The notes under the pieces are model-generated. The model did not search any database. It was not told the DNA's origin and was given only the letters and a program-made list of their open reading frames with translations. From Ceratotherium simum simum (Eukaryota > Chordata > Mammalia > Perissodactyla > Rhinocerotidae), in contig NW_004454182.1 of NCBI RefSeq assembly GCF_000283155.1, positions 566,254-630,253 on the forward strand: a stretch of DNA of 64,000 nt, read 5' to 3'. The position numbers were made by a program, and so were the translations under genes. Shown piece by piece: positions 10,191 to 22,490 of this stretch. How positions within the stretch are numbered: the stretch's first letter is position 1; every line of letters begins with the position of its first letter.

Positions 10191-13188
10191 GTGATTATGA
10201 ACATTTTAGAAAATATAAATAAGTCAAAGGAATAATAAATTTCCAACTATTAAATAGCCGACTCTTTACCTTGTGATATGTATTCTTTTAGTTTTTAATG
10301 TGTGTGTGTGTCTGTGTGTATATGTATATAAATATATCTATAAATGTTTAAATACAGGAACATAACTGTTTATAAATACCTTTTAATTACAGGGACTTTT
10401 TCAAATCATTGATATAATTACTCTTTGGATATTTAAGTAAGATGTTTTATATATAAGTTCATATGTTTTTATCTAATTTTTTTTCTTTCAACCTTGCTTA
10501 TGGTATATTTTAACGTAAAAAATTTAAATTTGTTTCATGATGATTACTTTTGAATTATAAAAATACTTTGAGTCAGTTTTTCCCCAAATATCAGGAAACA
10601 AGTTGTGCTATTGGTTACCTTTGTAAAATGAGAAATTTAACACACCTTTGTTTTCTTCTCTTCGTTTCCTAAATCTCAGTACTTGGGAAAAAAATCTCAG
10701 ATTTTTATATCTTTTATATTATTGGTTTTCTCTTTCAATACTCACTCTAGACATTTGGATTTTTATAACGATATAACTTAGACATTCAGGCTTCTTTGCT
10801 TAATATCTTTTTTAAAATCACATGAATTTCCATATTTGAGTTGTTTGTTTTTATTCATTTTTCAAAAGCCTGTGATTTTAATTTAAGTAATTTTTAAAGG
10901 CAGATTACATGGTTAAATTGCCTTCTAAATCCTTGCATTTATGACAATGTCTTTCTGTTTGTTTTCCCTTCACACATGAATGATATTTTGGTTGTTTGTT
11001 GAATAGTGAGATCACAGTAGCTTCAGTTTAACATAGTTATTGTACCACTGATTTCTGGAATTCAGTGTAGTGGTGAGATCTGATGACAATCTGACTTCTC
11101 CTCATTTGTATATAACATTAAAAAAAAAACTCTACTTAGATGCTCTTAGGGTTATAAAAAAATAAATTAACCCATGAATTTGCTTTAATATATCTAGGTA
11201 TGGATGTTTTTTAAAAAATATATTTGCTTGAAACAAGAGGAGTACTTTCAGAATCTGCCTAATCAGAGTGTTTTTTCAATCTTGGAAATTTTTTTTTGGC
11301 TACATCTTGGGTTGTTGCTTTTATTTCTGTTATTGTACTTGTGTTTTGGTTTTCTCTAAAAATGTTTATAATACGTAGTTTGGGTTTTCATCCCCTGTAC
11401 ACTATATATTTCATTTTCTCTCTACTTTTTTTAAATCTCTTTGGTTTCCCACAATGTTTTTAAGATTTTTACTTGTTCTCTGAATCACTGAAATGATTTT
11501 TTTTTTTTGCTGTTTCAATTCTGCCCTTTATTGCTCTTTTGATGTGGATCTTTTCTCTGCTGTTGACTTTTATTTCCTTCATGATCTTTATTTTAACCAT
11601 CTGATCCTACAGCCATTTTAGCTGGTAGTGTCCTCATTCTTATTCTTGAATGAGAGGATACCCATATGGGCTAATGATAACCAAAAGACAGAATATTCAG
11701 GTTGCTGCAAGCCCTAAAACTCTGTCTTCTTGGATACTGGATCAGTTACATCACTGTTTGATCAATATCCAATCTCCTTCTTATGTCAACATTGATAGAA
11801 GTCTTGTGTCAGTATCCTAAGCTCATTGCCATCGTCTAGCAGGCTTTTTATTATCTTGTATAGTTCTGTTGTCCTGAGATAGAATTTTCTCCTGTCCACA
11901 TTGACTAAATGGATGGAGGAAATACATGAAAAAAATACAAATTCCCTTTGCTTTTTGCCTCCACTTGTAATGAGTTACACTTCCTAGAGTACGGTACTAC
12001 TATCTTATCTCCTATTTTTATCCCAATTTTTTTTCTAAGAACTGTAGTCCCTGAGTAGATACAGATAGAAGCCATGGGCTGAGGGAAGGACAGAGAAGAG
12101 GTGCATGAAGGGAATGAGAAAGAGACAGCACTGTGGCTCCCGTGGCATAGTGGAATTTTTCTGGTTGACATAGATCTTGTTTTTCTAAGCTGGGGACAGC
12201 TAGTGAGGCAGTGACAATGTAAATTTATACATACTTCTTGGAAGAAAGGCTGTTTAGATTTCTAGCAGTATTGTGGGCGATCCACCTATGACACTCTATA
12301 GTACCTTTCACATAGTACCATGACAGCAATTAAAGTACCTTTGTATTTGGCGGGAATTCCTCATAGGACTGATGCAGAGATCTTGTTTTGAGTGCTTCTG
12401 TGAGGTTTTTTTGTGTGTGTTTTTTTCTGTGATCTTCTAAGAGCCAATTAGAATTCCTTCACTTCCAGCAACAGAAAATGCAACTTACATTACTAAATTT
12501 AACTAAAAAAGTTCATATAACTAAAAAAACTAAAGACAGAGTTGCACAAGTGGATGTATCACTCATAGCTAACTCCACTGCTCAATCAACATCACTGTGA
12601 CTCAGCCCCTCTCTACTGTGCTGGCTTTTTTCAGGCTCTAGGTAGTAGCCCCCAGAAATTCTAGATAACTTCTCATGCTTCTCAGCAGGATGGTTACATT
12701 AGCTCTGACTTCAGACCGTCTGTGGCTCAAGTCGACAGAAGACAGAGCCTCTTTTTCCCATAGTTCTTATACAAGTCCTCAGTTTCATGATTAGGCACAT
12801 TTAAGCTATGTTCCCATCATTGAGCCATCAAAATGGCCAGGGAAATGAATGGCATCAATCTGAATCACCTGCTCTGGTTCGGAGACTGGCATTCCTCCTA
12901 AACCTGGACAGAGGCAGAGGAGGGGGATCACCAAGTACAAATGTAGAGCTGTTTCTGAGAGCAGGGAATGGTGATGAGGAGGCAAACAACAAGCTTTACT
13001 ACTGTGTGTGATGGAAAGTTGTAAGAGACTCTGTCAGAAGCGGCTAGAAATGGCACCCAGAACACCTCTCATGCCTCCATAACACAGGTTTCTGCAGGCA
13101 GACTAACCTGTGAACAAAATAGGGCTTTGAACCTTGAAACTTGGGGGAACAAAACTCCTCAATTGGAATCTGAAACTGTAACAAGTTA

Positions 13189-13486
13189 TTTTTTTTTTTT
13201 TTTGTGAGGAAGATCAGCCCTGAGCTAACATCCATGCTAATCCTCCTCTTTTTGCTGAGGAAGACCGGCTCTGAGCTAACATCTATTGCCAATCCTCCTC
13301 TGTTTTTTACCCCAAAGCCCCGGTAGATAGTTGTATGTCATAGTTGCACATCATTCTAGTTGCTGTACGTGGGACGCGGCCTCAGCATGGCCGGAGAAGC
13401 GGTGCGTCAGTGCGCGCCCGGGATCCGAACCCGGGCTGCCAGTAGCGGAGCACGCACACCCAACCGCCAAGCCATGGGGCTTGCCC
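13189..13486 (-). mobile_element. ERE-type SINE (long type), antisense
   Basis: This is a poly-T-led antisense copy with the long-type spacer (reverse of CAACTATGACATACAAC) and the GGATCCGAACCC B box in reverse. It is flanked by TGTAACAAGTT at 13178-13188 and the matching CGTAACAAGTT at 13487-13497 (10 of 11 shared). Confidence 0.92.
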
Positions 13487-13989
13487 GTAACAAGTTTTAA
13501 TTAAAATTATATTTAGCTGTTTATCTCGATAGTTCTCATATTTTAATCTTTGTCATGGGCTTTTAATATGTAAGTAATGAAATGTAAACTAATTAAGCAA
13601 TGCATTAGTATTGGAAAAATGAAACCCAATAATAAATTATTAGTAATGTAAATATTCTCTACGTCTTAACCCTTTTAAAAGTTTATGAGTACAGTCTTTA
13701 CTAACACATCGACACACACACATGGACACACACACAGTTGAACTAAATAACTTATATTTTGAGTATCTCTATCATCAGAAGGTCCATATTGAGTCTAATT
13801 AAGGAAACATCAGTTATTCATTATACCCATTCCTCAGCAGTTACTTACTATAGACAGATTGGTGATCATTTATTGAATTAGAAAGGACAGGTAGGAACAT
13901 ATTTTGTGAGGAACATCAGAAGTTTGGTTTTGAATAAGTTAAGTTTGAGATTCTATTTAATAAACAAATGAGGATGTTAAAACAGGAAA

Positions 13990-14400
13990 TTACATCCCCA
14001 GAACTTGTTTATCTTATAACTGAAAGTTTGTATCTTTGACCACCTTGATCCATTTCACCTTTCCCCCACCCCGCCTCTGGCAACCACCAATCTGATTTCT
14101 GTTTCTATGAGTTTAGTTTTTATTTAGATTCCAAGTATAAGTGAGATTGTGCAGTATTTGTCTTTCTCTGTCTGGCTTCTTTCACATAGCATAATCCCCT
14201 CAAATATATTTGAAAGTTGCTAAGAGATTAGATCTTAAGGGTTCTCATCACAAGGAAAAAAAAATTGTAGCTATGTGAGGTGATGGATGTTAACTAATCT
14301 TATTGTGGCAATCATTTTGCAACATATTGCAAGTCATTATGTTGTGCATCTTAAATTTAGACAATGTTAGAGGTCAATGTATCTCAGTGAGACTGGAATA
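13990..14400 (+). mobile_element. L1 3' end with 5' inversion
   Basis: 13990-14205 is L1 3'-UTR sequence in reverse orientation (CCTCTGGCAACCACCAATCTG, TTTGTCTTTCTCTGTCTGGC). 14207-14400 is the adjoining 3'-UTR segment in sense orientation (GAAAGTTGCTAAGAGATTAGAT). Upstream sequence inverted against downstream sequence within one short copy is the mark of twin priming. Confidence 0.8.
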
Positions 14401-14979
14401 AAAACAGGAAATTAGATGTATGAGTCTGGAGATCAGGGAGATCTTCAGACTGAAGATATAAATTTGGGAGTAATCAGCATTTATATGGTTTTTAAAGTCG
14501 TAAGACAGGATGAGATCACCAAGGGGACAATTAAGAAGAGATCCAAGGACTGGGGTCCCTGGGGCATTCTAAAGTGTAGAGTTCAGGGAGATTATGAGGA
14601 ATCAAAGCAAAGAAACAAAAACAAAACAGAAAGTAGACACTGAAGGAGAGGGAGGACCAAGGGAGGACCAAAGGAGAGCACTTTCCAGAAGGCAAGTGAG
14701 AAAGTGTGTCCAGAGGATGGATTCAACTGTGTTCCAAAGTGGCTCTGGCTGCTGGCAGCCAACCAAGTGAAAGGAGAACTGATAATTGACTGTTGGAGTT
14801 TTTATAGATTTGCTAGTAACAACCTGCTTCTTAATCTCCAAATACAAGATGAATATTTCAGTTTTATTCTTGCTACGTCTGTCTGAAATATTTGACCTGT
14901 TTGAAAACGTTCTCGTTTGACATCAAGCATATTCCTTTCCCAATATTTTTATTTCTTGTATCTCTTCTCTCAGTTGTCT

Positions 14980-15740
14980 TTTCAGCCTCCTTCTCCTCCC
15001 CTCCCCCCACCTGGTCCCTTACATGTTGGTGTTGCCCCAAATTATATCCGAAATGTTTGTTTATCTCTAGCTGGTCTTCGTTCTCTGGTTCGTGATCTTT
15101 ATTTCTCAGTGACTTCGTGGCATCTCCACCTGGATGTCCCACGCACACTCTACAGTCAATGTTTCCTAATAGAGCCTCACCCCAGACCCCTCCTATGAAG
15201 TTCCCTCTTGCGGTGAATGGTGCCAAGTCACACAGTCAGGCAGCTGCGAAACCTAGAAGTCTTCTTGGAGTCCCCCCTCTCCCTTGCTTCCCACTAGGTT
15301 ATTAGTTCAGTCCGTCATCATTTCTCATCTACTTCTTTATGTTTTCCTTCTGTCCTCCATAAGCCTTCTCCTAAGAGTGCCAGCATATTTGTAAATCAGA
15401 AAATCTGATATCATTATTACTACACTTCAGCTGTTTCAAAGACTCCCCATCATGTAGAAAATTAAATCCACAATGCTTGTCATGATCTGCATGATTTTCC
15501 ATCATTTTATCTGTGCCTATTTGTCCAGCAGACAAGTCAGTCTTTATCACTATTTCTCCTTATATGCCATTATACTGTAGCACGGAAAAATAATTTTTGT
15601 CTAAAAGTTCAAACCCCACCTTTTTTGGTACAGCCTTATTGACTGCTTAGAGCAGATTTGGGAACATTTGTCTTTCTGCTCCTCTAAGCCCTTGTTCATT
15701 CTCTATTATAGCAGCCACTGCAAATTGTTTCCTGAATGTA
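14980..15740 (+). mobile_element. L2 LINE fragment
   Basis: The L2-like blocks GGCATCTCCACCTGGATGTC, AAATCAGAAAATCTGATATC and AATGCTTGTCATGATCTGCA occur in consensus order. It is ancient, with no open frame. Confidence 0.7.
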
Positions 15741-17659
15741 TTTATGTCTTTCAGAAATGAAGTCAAATACAAATAATAGAAAACTAGTAACTAAAACAGA
15801 CACCATTTTAAAAAATATCACAAAAGACTGAAGATAGTGCATCAATAATGTTAGAACTACAATTTTTCTGCATTTTTCTTGGCCTTTACTTCATGGATAC
15901 AAGATAGCTGCTGCAGCAACAGCATCACATCAATGTTCAATTCAGAAGAAACGGGGAGAATGACAGCAGAGATTTCTACTTATTTCTCATTAGTTGAAAG
16001 TGAGTCAGATGCCCACACTTAGTCCAATAATTTTCCAAGGAGGATGAAATTACTATGACTGGTTTAGACCAATCATTCATCTCCTAGGAAAAGGAAAAAG
16101 TCCTATCCTCCCTCAGATCAATGTAATTCCACTTGTACCAGAATAATTTGGGGTTCTGTTGGCGGGAAAGGAGATAGGTGGGAATGTTGTTGGTTAGACA
16201 ACAGATAGGTCTGTGCTGTGTGTAGTTCTCCCAATGCTGTAAGCTTTTTGAAACACGTTTTTTTGTTTGTTTCTCGTTCATTTTTGTATCTTTAGTAACT
16301 AGCATTAGTGCCTAGCCATGATATATACTCACTAAATATTTGCTAAAATGAATGAAATAAAATGATACAGCAGAAATGCATGGAAAAATATATTTTTTCA
16401 CTAAATAATATGTGATATTAATGAGGTAGATGCCTAGGCAAACAATATATTTGGTAAGGCAAAATACTTAGCACCAGCTCTGCTTGTTGTATTATTGTAG
16501 ATAATAATGACTGAATTCTAGTAATCATGTATGCCTGTGGTGATTAAAGCATGATAATTAATTATATTTAAGGACAAGGAATTAAGAACATTATAACTAA
16601 CTATTATTGACTAATTGATAATTCTGCTTTCTAAAATATGACTTGAAATCATGCAGTCTAAGGGCCTACCTGAGATTTGGCTGCAAATCACATAGAAATG
16701 CAAAATCATAGTGGCTCAAACAAAAGAGAAGTTCATTTCTCTCTCACGTTAAAAAAAAAAGAAGGCTGGAGGCAGGAAGTCGAAGAAGCTTTCAGGGATC
16801 TAGGCTTCTTCCAGCTGAGCATTCTGCCATTCCTTGGGTAGACCTTATCTGTATGACCCAGGATACCTACAGGGGCCTCAGCCTTCATGTCCTAGTGCCA
16901 GGTGAGAGGGAAAGGATGAGCTGAAAAATGGTACACCCTTACTCTTAATGTGAATAAGAAATCCTGGTGCTTTTTATTGTCAAAAATTTGTGCAAATAGA
17001 GTGTTCAGTAATACACTTTCTTCTGTTTCTAAAGTTATTTTCTCTAATGCTACATTCGTCTGCATTTTATAAAATGTTTTTCAGAGGACGTTTCAAATTC
17101 ATTTACTGTAGGTCTTATGAAATAGCAAAGGCAAAGATGACTTTTATACAGAGAAGTGCACCCTTATCTAAAAATACAGATATTTTGAATAGTTCATTAT
17201 ACTCTTTCTGCTGCCTCCACTACATAAAAAAATCACTTTCGTTAGAAAGTAGAATGTTTTTCTTTGAATTTTGAAAGAGACTGCATTTTTATGTCTTAGA
17301 AATACAGTATATTTAAGAAACTAATCAAAATAGGTTTTCTTAGAGAATCAAGTTATTAAATAGCAGTTAACTTAGAGCTCCATTATATAGCCTAAAAAAC
17401 TAAAAATATTCTTTTTATGATGCACCATAACATGTGCTGGACATTTTAGATTTATTAAATTACCTTAGTGCAAGTCACTTTTTATTTCTAGACTGGGTCA
17501 ATTTAGAGATTCTAATTAGGAATTTTGGTTAAATTTTCAGGAGATGTGGATTCAGTAATGCATTAAAAAGATCTTATTGGCTCTGATGACTATGATACAT
17601 AACAAAGAAACATATCATCCAGAGGCAATTCTTCTCTCAGATTTCTTTTTAAGCATAAA

Positions 17660-19013
17660 CAGAATATTATCAGTATTCACTACCACCACCAAGGATAACC
17701 ACTATCCTGACTTCTTGCAGATTAGATTAATATTGTCTGTTTTTGTACTTTATATAAATGGAATAATATGATAGTGTTTTGTCTTTGTATCTGGCTTCTT
17801 TCAATCAACATCTTTGTGAGATGAATCTATATGGTTGCATGTAGTTGTTATCCATGCATTCTCACTGTTGTAAACCGTTCTGTTATATGAGTATACTATA
17901 ATTATTTATTCATTCTACTGTAAATGTATATTTGAGAAGTTCCCAGTTTGGTGCTGTTATAAATAGAGGTGCTATGAACATTATAATGCATTTCTTTTGG
18001 TGAACATAAATACCCATAACACCCATTGCTGTTGGCTGTGCACTTGGGAGTGAAATGCTGGGTCATAGAGTCTGTGTTTGTTCAGCTTTAGAGGATCCTG
18101 CCAACAAGTCGTCCAAATTGGCTGTTTCAATCTACATTCCCACGAGCGGTACATGAGAGTTTCAGTTCCTCTACATCCTTCCAACCTGTGGTATTTTGCA
18201 TGTTAGCCCTTCTGTAGGAAATAGAGCAGTATCTCTTTGCAGTTTTAATTTGCAGTAATATTCAACAACTTTTTCATATGTTTGTTGGTTATTTAGATGG
18301 CCTTTTTTCATGATGGTGGGGCTCTTTTGTCTTTTGTCCATTTTTCTGTTGGCTTGCCAGTTTTGTTTTTCTTTTTTTTTGTAGTAGACTAGCTCTTTGT
18401 TGAACATGTGTTGTAAATATTTTCTCCCACTCTGTGGCTTGCTTTTCACCCTTTTAATGATATCTTAATGAACATAAGTTTGTTTATATACTTTAATATG
18501 GTCCAGTAGTCAATTTTTTTCCTTTGTGGTTGACATTTTTGTGTGTCCTGTTTAGTAAATCTTTTCCTACTCCAAAGACAAGATATTCTAATTAGTCTTC
18601 TTTTAAAGCTTGAATATTTTACCTTACAGATTTAGATTTCCAATCTCTCTGGTATTGGTGCTCTTTTTTTGTATTATATAAGATTGGGGTCAAGATTTTT
18701 GTATATTTTTCCGTAAAAGTGTTCAGTTGAGCAATATGCAATTATTGAAGGTCTGTTCTTTCCCCGGTGTACGGTGTTATCACCTTCATCATAAATCAGT
18801 TAACAGTAAATGAAGGGATCTATTCTAGACTCATATTCTGTTCATTAGTTTTTGTATCCTTGCATCAATACCACATTGTCTTAGTTATTATAGCTTTGTA
18901 ATAGATATTGATAACTAGCAATGTAAACCTTCAGCTTTGTTCATTCTTCTTCAAGACTGCCTTGATTATTCTTGGCCATTTACATTTCCATATGAATTTT
19001 AGAATTAGCTTGT

Positions 19014-19054
<41 letters not shown>

Positions 19055-20940
19055 ATACTTGGATTATGATTGTGACTGCATTGAATCTGTAGATTAATTT
19101 TGAGAGAATTTACATCTTTACAATATTAAATCTTCTAATCCATTAATAGGTTATATCTCTACTCTTTTGTTTAGGATTTTTACATGTAACTTACGAGAGA
19201 GATTGCTCTGTAATTTCCTTTCTTGTATACAAGTCTTTTTCAGGTTTTGGTAAGATATGAAGAGTTGATAAATGGATTCCTTTTACTATATTCTCAATGA
19301 ATTTGTGTAAAATTTCTTTAAGTATTTGTAAAAATTCACCAGTGAAACCATCTGGGCCTGGGAGATTGTCTGTGGGAAGGTTTTAAATGTAGACTCATAT
19401 TCCTATTTTAGATTTTCTCATTTTTTCCATCAACTTTGGTAATTTGTATTTTTTTGAGGAATTTGTTCATCCGAGTTATCTACTATATTGCTGCAAATGT
19501 GTTCCTAATATTCTCTTGTTCCGTTTTTGATTTCAGTGGGTTCTATAGTGATGTCTTTTTTTCATTCTTGATATTGATATTTGTAGTTTTTCTATTTTTT
19601 CTTGATTAGTCTTCTAAAAGTTGATCTAAAGGAACCGGCATTTCGTATAGTTGATTTTCTCTATTATATCTTTGTAAACATAAATATACTTTCTCCTCTT
19701 TTGGGAATGATTTCTTTTTTCTATATTTTTTAAGATTTTATTTGCTTTCCTTTTTCTAGCTTTTTGAAGTAGAAACCTAAATATTTGATTTTCCTCCTTT
19801 CTCCTTTTCTGTTAGAAAAAAATAAAATTAAGGCTACAACCCTCTGCCTCCAAGCATTGCCTTAGCTGTAACCCACAAATTTCTATTTCTGGGGGTGTTG
19901 CCATTTAGTGCTAAATATTTTCTAACTTCCATTTTTATTTCTTCTTTGATCCAAGGATTATTTAGAAGTGCATTGTTTAATTTCCAGACAGTTGTGGGTT
20001 TTCTACTTATCTTTCTCTTATTGATCTCAGACTTAATTCCATTGTGACCAGAAAATATACTCTGAGTGATTCCAATATTTTGGACATCGGTGAGCTTTTC
20101 CTAATGGCTCAGCACATGGTTTATTTTTATAATTACTCCCTGTTCACTTGAACAGAATGTGAATTCTATCACCATTGGGTATAGTATTCTACATATGTCA
20201 ATTGGGTCAATTTGGTTAAATATGTTGATCAGATCTTTTATACTCCTGTGGAATTTTCTTTATTTATTCTATCAGATATTGAGATTTGTAGCTTAAAGCC
20301 TTCCATTATGATTATGGATTTGTACATTTCTCCTTTAATCCTGTCATTCTTGCTTTTATATATTTGAAAGTCATGTCGCTTGGGTGCCAGCAGTTTTAGG
20401 ACTGTCACATCGTTCGCTTGGATTCACCCCTTTATCCTTTATTGAGGTTGATCTTTGACTACATTGTGACCATTTTTAAGATTTTTTTTTTCGTTGTCCG
20501 TGGGTTCCAGCATCCTACTGTGATGTGCCTAAATAAGGTTTTATTTTAACTTATCCTGCTTAGGATTTGATCAGCTTTAGGCACTTGATTTTTTAAATCA
20601 ATTTTGGAAACTTCTCGTTCGTTATCTCTTTGAATATTGGTTTTACTATGTTTCCTCTCCTTTTTAGACTCCCATTACATGTATGTTTTACTTTTCAGCA
20701 TATCCTGTTTATTTCTTACGCTCTGTTCTATTTCACTCTTCTTTGTCTCTATACGTTAGATTTGGTATAAACTCCACTGCACTAATACTGTCTTCTGCTG
20801 TATCCAGTCTACCAATAAACTCATTTATTGAGATCTAAATTTCAGATACTGTGTTTTTCAGTTTTAGAGTATTCATTTTATTTTTACTTTTTATATATTT
20901 TGATTCTTTGGTAAAAATATTTCACTTTTCAACTATTTTA
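17660..20940 (-). mobile_element. Old L1 LINE (L1M-type), antisense, 3.3 kb
   Basis: Read on the + strand, the order is 3' UTR and ORF2 C-terminal region (TATAAATGGAATAATATGAT; GCTGGGTCATAGAGTC), then reverse transcriptase (ACCAGTGAAACCATCTGGGC is the reverse of the conserved GPDGF region at about 19338), then endonuclease-side sequence up to 20940. All frames are broken. An embedded (CA)n run sits at 19021-19049. Confidence 0.85.
19021..19049 (+). repeat. (CA)n microsatellite, 29 nt
   Basis: A perfect CA dinucleotide run inside the antisense L1. It is likely to be length-polymorphic. Confidence 0.97.
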
Positions 20941-21899
20941 TTTGTAAATACACATTAAAAATATCACATGACCCAAGCTAAAGAGAAGTAGACTGTGTAC
21001 TTTGTCACTTTACTAGTGATCAGAATCGCTATTAACTAGAGAGTGTTGTCAGCTGTACTGATTTGTTGGTGTGCAAGGGTGAGCTTTCAAGTTTGATTTG
21101 TTCTTTGGATGTAGCTATACTTTGGAAGGTCTGGTCAAAGCATGAAATGCTTGGATGGGAACTATTTGTCTATACAGACCTCTTCAGGCATTTAGGAGCG
21201 TGCTCATGGAGATGTGCTCAGGTGCACATTCCCTGTGAAATAGTAGGCATTAAGAAGTTAGAGGATCTATTATGGATGTGGCATTAACAGGCAGCCACTG
21301 TGGATGATCAAGGCAAAGTCATCGAATACCCTGTTGATGTTCCTTTTGACCCCCAAACACATATCCTTCATCTGGTCCATCTCAGCCTCCTGCAGCTCGT
21401 TTGGGTAAACTTTGGTTTTTCCTCATTTCCTGTTGTGAGATTATTTATTCTTTGTGTCCACCTTCCTCATCTGCTTGTCCCTGACATTGCTTCTAAAAAT
21501 GCTTCTGGATTAAAGAAGTGTTAGTGCTATGTCTGAGAGAGAGACTTAAGTTAATGTATTCCGAAATGTGATGGCTGGGGGTGGTGAGTGGGGCAGGAAA
21601 CTCTAAGGGGAAGATAAAAAGGTAAATGAGATTGCCCAAGTGAAGTTAGAAAATACAATCCAGTTATATAATATCCATATGTGGGCAAGTTGATTTCGGG
21701 CTTTTTCCTTTCTTAATTTTGTTAGTATTAGAAAGCACCGCTGTGGACTCTTAGTGTATAATTTCTTTTTTATTTAGATTATATACCTGACAACAGAAAT
21801 GTGAAATTTGGTGTTTTGTAGCAGCAAAATTTGCTCATTAGCATAATTAGCATCAAAGAAACATTGTAAACTTCCTAGAAAGCCCCCTCATGGCTCCTT

Positions 21900-22115
21900 C
21901 CTGTCACTGTTTCCTTCTCCCCAAAGAAAACTCTCTCATAATAACCTCCAATAGCGTAGACTAATTTTGCTTATTTTAAATTTTTTATAAATGGAATCAT
22001 ATGTATCTTTTTATGTTTGACTTTCAATCATCATTACATTGTAGAGTTCATCCATTTGTGTATAGTTCATTTTAATTATTGTATGATATCCCAATGTATG
22101 ATTATACTACAGTTT
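21900..22115 (-). mobile_element. L1M 3'-end fragment, antisense
   Basis: TTTATAAATGGAATCATATG and GAGTTCATCCATTTGTG are typical of old L1 3' regions in reverse. It is short and diverged. Confidence 0.6.
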
Positions 22116-22289
22116 TTATCGCCCAGATTGGGGGGAATTTGGCTCTTAGGGGAGATGTGTGTGTCTCTCCCTCCCCATCTTGTACCTGTGGTGGGTTGAG
22201 AGAATTGGGAGAGAATTTTTTTGCAGCTCCTCAAACAGCAGCAGATCTGTGCTTTGTTTTGGTACAGAATGGGAGTCTAAGATGTCTTG

Positions 22290-22490
22290 CTGCCCAGCCC
22301 CCAGGAGTGGACAGCTTTTGCTTCTTCCCTTCTCCCAGAAGGAGTGGATCTTTGCCAGTTCCTGCAGTCAGGAAGGAGGGTTTTCTGTCCCTCCCTAGAG
22401 GCAGATGAGGTTTGCTTTACTCCTTCCCCATTGTCCCTGGAGTGAGGGTGTTCGGTTCCTCTCTCCTAGAAGGTGAAGGATTTTGCTGCA
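22290..22490 (+). repeat. Degenerate tandem repeat, about 30-36 bp units
   Basis: About six imperfect units share a pattern of GGAG-rich, then TTTGC, then a C/T-rich end: CCAGGAGTGGACAGCTTTTG, CAGAAGGAGTGGATCTTTGC, CAGGAAGGAGGGTTTTCTG, AGGCAGATGAGGTTTGC, CTGGAGTGAGGGTGTTC and AGAAGGTGAAGGATTTTGC. The array is old. Its parent element is not identified. Confidence 0.6.
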
